Below, one piece after another: positions 58,371 to 64,000 of a stretch of DNA of 64,000 nucleotides. The notes beneath the pieces are model-generated. The model ran no database searches, was not told the origin of the DNA, and was given only the letters and a program-made list of their open reading frames with translations. The first letter of the stretch is position 1, and each line of letters opens with the position of its first letter. The stretch comes from Flaviaestuariibacter flavus (GTDB lineage: Bacteria; Bacteroidota; Bacteroidia; Chitinophagales; Chitinophagaceae), in NCBI RefSeq assembly GCF_004337505.1, contig NZ_SJZI01000002.1, forward strand, positions 352,379-416,378, in the 5' to 3' direction. Position numbers and translations under genes: made by a program.

Positions 58371-60793
58371 TGCTGTCCGCCACCGCCCACGCGGTTCTGC
58401 TCATCCTGCGCGGCGGAAGTGCGGCGGCGCTGCTGCGGAGCGCTCTGTCCTTTCGCGAAGCGCCAGGTGAAGGTGATGCCCACGCGGCGGTTGTCCCACT
58501 TGCTGCGGATCACGGCGTCCACGTTGTCGAACTTGGTGTAGCCGCTGAACTTCTGGATCCAGAACGGGTCGTTGAGGTTCACTTTAATGGTACCCATATT
58601 CTTCAGGATCGACTTCGACACACCGAAGGAAACAACACCCATAGGATTGGCAACGATGATACCGGCGTCCTGCGTCTTCGAGCGGTAGAAGCCGCTGGTC
58701 TCGAGCGTCCAGCCCTTGTTGAGGCGGAACTGCTGGCTCATATTGGCCATCCAGGCGGTCATGTTCACATCCAGCGGCTTGCCGTTAATGAAGCCGTTGA
58801 ACTGATTGTTGTAGGCATTGACGTAAACGTTCAGGAACCACCACTTCTTCACCGGCACGTTGACGCTCACGGCCAGGCCGATGTTGCGGCGCGAAGCCAG
58901 GTTTTCTTTCGTCTGGAAGGTCTTCTGCTCGGCATCGTTCTGCTTCAGCAGGTCGTTGATGATGTCGGTGGTCTTGCTCCAGTTGAACACGGTGTTCACC
59001 ACGCCGCGGAAGTTGTGGCTCACCTCGATGTTGTTCGAGAACTGCGGCGTCAGGAAGGGGTTGCCCTTTTGGAACGTAAAGCGGTCCAGCATGCGCTCAA
59101 ACGGGTTGAGGTCCTGGTAGCCCGGGCGCTCGAGGCGGCGGCTGTAGCTAACGCCTACCGTATTCTTGTCATTCACCTTGTAGCTCACATAGCCGGTCGG
59201 GAACAGCTGCGCATAATCACGCTCTACGCGACTGTTCATGGCAATGGAGTTGCCGATGGAATGCGTGTGCTCGAAGCGAAGCCCTACCTGGTAGCTCCAC
59301 TTTTTCAGCTGCTGGCTCCAGTTGGCATATGCCGCGTTGATGTTCTCTTCGTAAACGAAGTGGTCGCTGCGCTGATCAATGGTATCGACACCGGTCAGGT
59401 AATCGCGCGATTTATAGGGCGCATCGTTGTCCGTCTTCACGTAGCTGCTCTTCAGGCCAGCTTCGAGCTTTCCGCCTTTGTTGCCCACAGGCGTTACGAA
59501 ATCAGTCTTTGCGCTATAGATGTCGATGTTTTGTTTCAGGAGTGCCGTCAGGTAGTACGGATCGCCATCGAGTTGCTTGGTGCCATTGTAGTAGCGGTTG
59601 TCCAGTACCTGGTCGCTGGTGGAGCGGTAGCGAACGTAGTCCGCGTCGGCTGTGATCTCCGCGCCCTGCTTTTTCAGCTGGCGCCGGAAGTTCAGGTTGG
59701 CACCGATATTCTTCCACGTGTCCTTGTTGGAGCCGAAGGCTTCGTTGGTATTGATCAACGTGCCATTATCGTCGGTGATGATGGTTTCGGAATTAACCGT
59801 ACTCTGACCGGGACGGGTCGTACCGGTCACCATGAAGCCGATGGAGGTCTTCTTGCTGATATTATAATCGAGACCGACACGTGCCGAGTAATTGTTGTTG
59901 GAGAAATGCGGGTAGCTGTTCTGCTGGAAATATTTACCCGGGAAGCGGCGGTCGATCTGCAGCTCGTTGAAGCCTTCCCAGTAGCTGTAGCTCAGGCTGG
60001 TGAACAGGTTCACCTTGCCCTTGCGGTAATTAAGGTTGAAGCTTTGCGGTGCCTTGGCATAGCGTGCCTGCACGAAGGACAGGTTGATGCTGCCGTTGAG
60101 ACCGGTCTGCAGGCCCTTCTTGGTGCGCAGGTTCAGCACGCCCGAGTTACCCGAGGCGTCGTACTTGGCGGAAGGCTGCGTCATGATCTCGATCTGGTCG
60201 AGCTGGCTGGCCGGCATATTGCGCAGCAGGTTCGTAAGGTCCTGTCCGCTCAGGTAGGTCTGCTTGCCGTCGACGAGTACGATGATGCCGCTCTTGCCTT
60301 TCAGCGAAACGTTTCCGTCTTTGTCGAGCGTGATGCCGGGCGACTTTTCCAGCACGTCGAGCGCGCTGCTGCCGGCGTTGGTGGGCGATGCGTCCACGTT
60401 CACCACCATTTTATCGAGACGCGCTTCCACGAGCGGCTTGCGTACGGCAACAGTAACACCCGACATTTCTTTTGCAGCGCGGTGAAGCGTCACTGCAGGC
60501 ACATCAAAGCTGCCGGTTGCATCGAAAGCCGGCGCGAAACTGCGGTCGAAGCCGACAGAGGTAAACGACACCAGGTAACGGCCGTCCTTGATACCGGTAA
60601 ATTCATATTGTCCGTTTTTATCCGTGACTGCGAGCTTCGCCAGCGAAGAGTCTTTGGCGCGCAGCAGCGACACGGTGGCAGCGGCCAGGGGCTTGCCTTC
60701 TGCGTCTTTAACAGCACCCGTAACACGCGCGCCGGTCTGTGCCTGTGCTGCTGTGGCTATTGTGAGTGCAACGAGTGTAATGATCTTTCTCAT
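58367..60793 (-). CDS. Outer-membrane beta-barrel receptor with CarboxypepD_reg domain
   Basis: 808 residues from the ATG at 60791-60793. Signal peptide MRKIITLVALTIATAAQAQ, CarboxypepD_reg-like domain about 22-100 (ARVTGAVKDAEGKPLAAATVSLL, YEFTGIKDGRYLVSFTSVGF), plug (MVVNVDASPTNAGSSALDVLEKSPGI, LVDGKQTYLSG, ASQLDQIEIMTQPSAKYDASG) and an OMP_b-brl_3-type barrel. A TonB-dependent-receptor relative. Paralogous to the next gene. Confidence 0.93.
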   Translation of the reverse strand: MRKIITLVALTIATAAQAQTGARVTGAVKDAEGKPLAAATVSLLRAKDSSLAKLAVTDKNGQYEFTGIKDGRYLVSFTSVGFDRSFAPAFDATGSFDVPAVTLHRAAKEMSGVTVAVRKPLVEARLDKMVVNVDASPTNAGSSALDVLEKSPGITLDKDGNVSLKGKSGIIVLVDGKQTYLSGQDLTNLLRNMPASQLDQIEIMTQPSAKYDASGNSGVLNLRTKKGLQTGLNGSINLSFVQARYAKAPQSFNLNYRKGKVNLFTSLSYSYWEGFNELQIDRRFPGKYFQQNSYPHFSNNNYSARVGLDYNISKKTSIGFMVTGTTRPGQSTVNSETIITDDNGTLINTNEAFGSNKDTWKNIGANLNFRRQLKKQGAEITADADYVRYRSTSDQVLDNRYYNGTKQLDGDPYYLTALLKQNIDIYSAKTDFVTPVGNKGGKLEAGLKSSYVKTDNDAPYKSRDYLTGVDTIDQRSDHFVYEENINAAYANWSQQLKKWSYQVGLRFEHTHSIGNSIAMNSRVERDYAQLFPTGYVSYKVNDKNTVGVSYSRRLERPGYQDLNPFERMLDRFTFQKGNPFLTPQFSNNIEVSHNFRGVVNTVFNWSKTTDIINDLLKQNDAEQKTFQTKENLASRRNIGLAVSVNVPVKKWWFLNVYVNAYNNQFNGFINGKPLDVNMTAWMANMSQQFRLNKGWTLETSGFYRSKTQDAGIIVANPMGVVSFGVSKSILKNMGTIKVNLNDPFWIQKFSGYTKFDNVDAVIRSKWDNRRVGITFTWRFAKGQSAPQQRRRTSAAQDEQNRVGGGGQQ

Positions 60794-60964
60794 GGTCTTT
60801 GCTTTGGTTTTGTAAAGCTGACACAAAGGTGCCGGCTCACGCAACGGTTAATGATTGAATTGTGATAAAGAAGCCATTAATTGGGTTGAACGATATCGGT
60901 GTTACAACTTGTTTGATCCTGCCTGTTACGAGTGGTGAATGCGCCCCATGAACGGGCTCGTCCG

Positions 60965-63433
60965 TCACTGAGCACCCTTCACACGATTGAGCTCGTCCGA
61001 CGCGGCACCGGCCCGGCGGCGAGAACTTTCTTTGGCGGGTTTGCCGAAGCGCCAGTTGAAGGCAAGGCTCACATTGCGGGTGTCACGGGTCTGCCAGAAG
61101 TGGGCATCCGTATTCTGAAAGCTCATCGCACCCTCTACTTTATTGGTGAAGAAAATGTCCCGGACATTCAGCTTCACATTGCCGGCACCTTTCAGGATCG
61201 TTTTGCCCACACCCGCCGAAACCTGCGCCAGCGGGTAGATCAGGATCTGCCCGTCGAGACCGCTGGAGCGGTACCAGCCACTGAGCTCTCCGTTCCAGCC
61301 TTTGCCAAACTGGAACTGGTTGCCGGCGTTCACCAGGAAGACTTTGGTGTTTGCGGAGAACTCCTCCCCTGCGCCGTTGATGCGGCCCGTAAACCCGGTG
61401 TAGTTGTAGTTTACGTAAACATTGGCATTCCACCATTTGCGCAGGGCGCCCTGCGCGCTAACCGCGATGCCGGCGGTGTTGCGGCGGCCGAAGTTGCCGT
61501 CCTTAACAATCGTGGCATAATCAAACTCACCATTCGCATTACGGGCTTGCTCAAAGGTTTCGTTCATCATATCGCGGGTGCTGCTCCAGTTGAGCGTCGT
61601 GGTGAGAAAGCCCTTGAAAGTGTGCGTCAACTCGATGTTGTCGGTAAACTGCGGCCGCATAAACGGGTTGCCCTGCTCGTAGGTAAACTTGTCGATGAAG
61701 AACAGGAACGGGTTCAGATCCTGGTACGACGGACGATCGATGCGGCGGCCGTAGGATGCGGAGAACTGGTGCTTCTTTGTGGCTGCATAGCTTACAAAAA
61801 CGGTCGGGAAGAGACTGCCATAGTTACGCCCGAAACTGGAGTCGGGGTGCTTCGCCTGGTCGGGCGAACCGAACTGGTAGCCGTTGTAAGCCGTATGCTC
61901 GTAGCGCAGCCCGGCCTGCAGCCCCCATTTTCCCAGTTGCTTGTTGTAATTCACGTAGCCAGCAACGATGCGCTCCTCGTAGTTGAACCGGTTGGTCTTT
62001 GTGGTGTCTACCGCATCTCCTGCGGGGAGCTGGTTGAAATAGAAGGCGCTGTTTTTCGTGCGTACATAGCTACCCTTCAGGCCCGCTTCGAGCTTGCCTT
62101 CTTTACCGAGCGGCTGGCTGTAGTCGGTCTTTGCCGAATAGATGCTGATACGCACCGGGAGGTCGCCCCGCAGGCGCTCGCCCGATTGTTTTACCCAGCC
62201 CGTGTTAAAAGCGTTGTTGACGAAGATCTGCTCCGAGCCGGTACGAAAGCCAATGGCGTCCAGGTCGGCCGTCAGCTCGCGGCCGGCAGAGTCGAACTGG
62301 TGACGGAAATTCAGGTTCACCGAACCGTTTTTCCAGGTATTGAACAGGTCGCTTTCAGCCGACACAATGGAGTCGAGCTGTCCGTGCGCATTTTTCAGGA
62401 AGGAGGTGCTGTGGCTGATGCCCCGCTCGGGGTTGGTACCGCCGTTGAGCACGAAGCCCAGCGTGGTGCGATTTGTAAGGAAATAGTCGGCACCGAGCTT
62501 CAGCCCGTAGTAGTTGTTGTGATCGCGCTGCTGGGTAGTCGATTCGAAGATCGCGCCGGGTGCGCCGTTACTGGTATAGCGACGCTCTATATCGAGGTTC
62601 TGGTAACGTTCAAAATGGCTATGGTTGATGCTGGTGAAGAGATTCACCTTGCCGTTGCGGTAATTCAGGTTAAAGCTGTTGTTGGAGTGGGTACGATGTC
62701 CCTGCGTTGCGGAAAGCGACAGGTTGCCATTGAAGCCTTTCAGCTTGTTCTTTTTCGTTTTGATATTGATAATGCCCGAATTGCCCGAGGCGTCGTAGCG
62801 CGCCGAGGGGTTGGTCATGATCTCGATCTGCTCGATGGCGGTGGCCGGCAGCGTGCGCAGGTAGCTGGCAAGCGCCGTCTCCGACAGGTAGGCCGGGCGC
62901 CCGTCGATCATCACCTGCACCGCGGCGCGGCCCTTGAGGGATACGTTCCCATCTTTATCCACCGACACGCCGGGCGCTTTTTCCAGTACTTCAAGTGCGT
63001 TGGCACCCACGTTGGTGGGCGAAGCCTCTACATTGATCAGCGTGCGGTCTGCTTTCTGCTCAATGAGCGGCTTGCGGGCCGTTATGGTCACAGCCGCGAG
63101 GTCTTTGCTTACCGGCAGGATCCGGATTACCGGGAGCGTGTAGCTGCCGGCGCCCGCTACAGACAGGGGTGCCGAATATTCCTTGCCATGTCCCACCGCC
63201 GAAACCAAAACCAGGTAATTCCCCGCGGCTACGTTTTCAAAGGCAAAACGCCCTTCCTTACCGGCCACCGCGATCTTTACCACGGAAGAGTCCGATGCGC
63301 GGAGCAGGGAGATAGTGGCGGATTCGACCGTCTTCTGGCTACCGTCGGCAACCTGGCCCTGGATGGAGCCGGTGCTTTGCGCGGATGCTGAAAAAGCGGC
63401 AGAAAGCGCTATAATGGTAAATAAATGATTCAT
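60965..63433 (-). CDS. Outer-membrane beta-barrel receptor, paralogue of the preceding gene
   Basis: 822 residues from the ATG at 63431-63433. Signal peptide MNHLFTIIALSAAFSASAQ, CarboxypepD_reg domain (SIQGQVADGSQKTVESATISLL, FAFENVAAGNYLVLVSAVGHG), plug (LINVEASPTNVGANALEVLEKAPGV, MIDGRPAYLSE, IEQIEIMTNPSARYDASG) and barrel. The two receptors share the same order and many identical stretches, so they arose by tandem duplication. A TACATTTG box lies at 63489-63496. Confidence 0.93.
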   Translation of the reverse strand: MNHLFTIIALSAAFSASAQSTGSIQGQVADGSQKTVESATISLLRASDSSVVKIAVAGKEGRFAFENVAAGNYLVLVSAVGHGKEYSAPLSVAGAGSYTLPVIRILPVSKDLAAVTITARKPLIEQKADRTLINVEASPTNVGANALEVLEKAPGVSVDKDGNVSLKGRAAVQVMIDGRPAYLSETALASYLRTLPATAIEQIEIMTNPSARYDASGNSGIINIKTKKNKLKGFNGNLSLSATQGHRTHSNNSFNLNYRNGKVNLFTSINHSHFERYQNLDIERRYTSNGAPGAIFESTTQQRDHNNYYGLKLGADYFLTNRTTLGFVLNGGTNPERGISHSTSFLKNAHGQLDSIVSAESDLFNTWKNGSVNLNFRHQFDSAGRELTADLDAIGFRTGSEQIFVNNAFNTGWVKQSGERLRGDLPVRISIYSAKTDYSQPLGKEGKLEAGLKGSYVRTKNSAFYFNQLPAGDAVDTTKTNRFNYEERIVAGYVNYNKQLGKWGLQAGLRYEHTAYNGYQFGSPDQAKHPDSSFGRNYGSLFPTVFVSYAATKKHQFSASYGRRIDRPSYQDLNPFLFFIDKFTYEQGNPFMRPQFTDNIELTHTFKGFLTTTLNWSSTRDMMNETFEQARNANGEFDYATIVKDGNFGRRNTAGIAVSAQGALRKWWNANVYVNYNYTGFTGRINGAGEEFSANTKVFLVNAGNQFQFGKGWNGELSGWYRSSGLDGQILIYPLAQVSAGVGKTILKGAGNVKLNVRDIFFTNKVEGAMSFQNTDAHFWQTRDTRNVSLAFNWRFGKPAKESSRRRAGAASDELNRVKGAQ

Positions 63434-63488
63434 TACGTGTGATTTAATACTAGCCTTCATCAATTACTAGCCCTTGTCAATTACATTA

Positions 63489-63496
63489 CAAATGTA
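63489..63496 (-). promoter_or_regulatory. -7 promoter element TACATTTG
   Basis: Minus-strand TACATTTG 55 nt upstream of the receptor ATG. Confidence 0.5.
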
Positions 63497-63733
63497 GGTA
63501 CCATGCAACGCATAGTACATAGTTTGATAAGGAACGGTGATTTTCAGGGATAACCGGCGCCTGGAAGTATGGGCATAGGACGCGCGGGAGACGAAGCCGT
63601 TACAGGAAATGGTTATTTCTGGATAAGCGGCAAGAAGCGGCAACAGCCGGAAGAGCGGCAACGGCCTTTGCTACCCGACCGAGAGGCCGTCAATGGGTTC
63701 CGCGCGCCGCGCCCGTTAAGCCTTACCGGGCCT
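63497..63733. repeat. Intergenic stretch with 9-bp phrase (AGCGGCAAC-type)
   Basis: No gene. At about 63625-63662 the sequence reads aagcggcaag, aagcggcaac, agccggaag, agcggcaac, a degenerate nonamer/decamer phrase. The rest is unremarkable. Confidence 0.6.
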
Positions 63734-63741
63734 TACATTTG
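63734..63741 (+). promoter_or_regulatory. -7 promoter element TACATTTG, 4 nt before ATG
   Basis: TACATTTG, AAGC, ATG: the same N4 spacing as at pcm and 21555. Confidence 0.6.
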
Positions 63742-63745
63742 AAGC

Positions 63746-64000
63746 ATGATAGTTGATTTCCGATCCGATACGGTTACCAAGCCGACACCGGCGATGCTCG
63801 AGGCCATGATGAGCGCCCCCGTAGGCGACGACGTCTATGGCGAAGACCCCACGGTCAACCGCCTCGAAGCACTGGGTGCCGAGCGCTTTGGCATGGAGGC
63901 CGCGCTGTTTTGCCCCTCCGGCACCATGACCAACCAGATCGCCATTAAGGTGCACACGCAGCCCGGCGACGAAGTGGTGTGCGACCAGACGGCCCACGTT
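63746..64000 (+). CDS. ltaE: Threonine aldolase (3' end beyond window)
   Basis: 85 codons visible from ATG 63746. The start [20 protein letters not shown], then [41 protein letters not shown] and [12 protein letters not shown] are the low-specificity L-threonine aldolase pattern. This PLP enzyme splits L-threonine into glycine and acetaldehyde. The PLP-binding Lys would lie outside the window. The N-terminus supports a leaderless start. Confidence 0.92.
   Translation, partial: MIVDFRSDTVTKPTPAMLEAMMSAPVGDDVYGEDPTVNRLEALGAERFGMEAALFCPSGTMTNQIAIKVHTQPGDEVVCDQTAHV

Noticed and set aside
58337-60865. 842-codon open frame antisense to the outer-membrane receptor
   Set aside because: Long antisense frames are expected in G+C-rich codon usage; the protein has no signal, domain or plausible start context, and the opposite strand holds a full receptor gene.
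60932-63391. 819-codon open frame antisense to the second receptor
   Set aside because: Same reason; the sense frame shows clear receptor motifs.

Overview
The window looks like chromosomal DNA of a G+C-rich Bacteroidota member, most likely family Chitinophagaceae or a close relative. The evidence is gene content: SusC/SusD, two CarboxypepD_reg/outer-membrane beta-barrel receptors, DUF5686, DUF2279, DUF4199 and DUF4397 proteins, a type B L31, and the miaB / sigma-54 regulator / lptE / secG / mltG gene order. Many starts are also preceded by the Bacteroidota -7 promoter element TAnnTTTG. No prophage, insertion sequence, CRISPR array or rRNA operon was seen. Both window edges cut genes.

Layout. 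1-3448 (-): heme-type uptake locus (small Pro-rich protein, TonB receptor, HmuT-like lipoprotein). 3496-5023 (-): trhO and a small membrane protein. 5069-10339 (-): penicillin acylase, membrane protein and DUF5686 outer-membrane protein, tightly packed. 10486-15354: pcm, a methyltransferase, a phosphohexomutase, a DUF2279 protein and a PRTase. 15388-20197: two halves of an Fe-S oxidoreductase (+) separated by three opposite-strand genes (DinB, LysE, ATP-grasp). 20290-22067: three uncharacterised proteins. 22743-29281 (+): a long run miaB, sigma-54 activator, lptE, TPR-like protein, secG, mltG, yihY. 29338-31058: two thioredoxin-fold proteins and trmH. 31164-31503: tRNA-Pro(GGG) followed by a 113-bp tandem array of damaged tRNA copies. 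32001-37494: SusC-SusD-DUF4397 operon. 37757-38934: a short AraC-type regulator, then a decayed stretch with a likely pseudogene. 38961-39034: tRNA-Pro(CGG) (-). 39254-47470: dihydroorotase-like protein, DUF4199, two glycosyltransferases, then hddA, gmhA and a fused hddC-gmhB, together the whole GDP-D-glycero-alpha-D-manno-heptose route. 47613-49999: CYTH protein and lepA. 50129-54727: flippase and two glycosyltransferases of a surface polysaccharide, and a Kir-type K+ channel. 54715-58141 (-): tpiA, a GlmU-like protein, rpmE type B, yajQ. 58367-63433 (-): two paralogous outer-membrane receptors. 63746 to the edge (+): threonine aldolase.

The most unusual feature is a family of short, degenerate tandem phrases (unit 7, 8 or 9 bp, usually 3-5 copies) sitting in at least thirteen intergenic gaps. 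The unit word differs from gap to gap but its period is constant within a gap, and several loci carry inverted partners that can fold into stems. One pair exactly brackets the displaced Fe-S gene. Other points of interest are the tRNA-Pro/palindrome array, candidate leaderless promoters with the spacing TAnnTTTG-N4-start, a dihydroorotase-like protein without its HxH metal ligands, and a sigma-54 activator with a histidine-rich linker in place of a receiver domain. All functional calls are from reading motifs and gene order; no database search was run.
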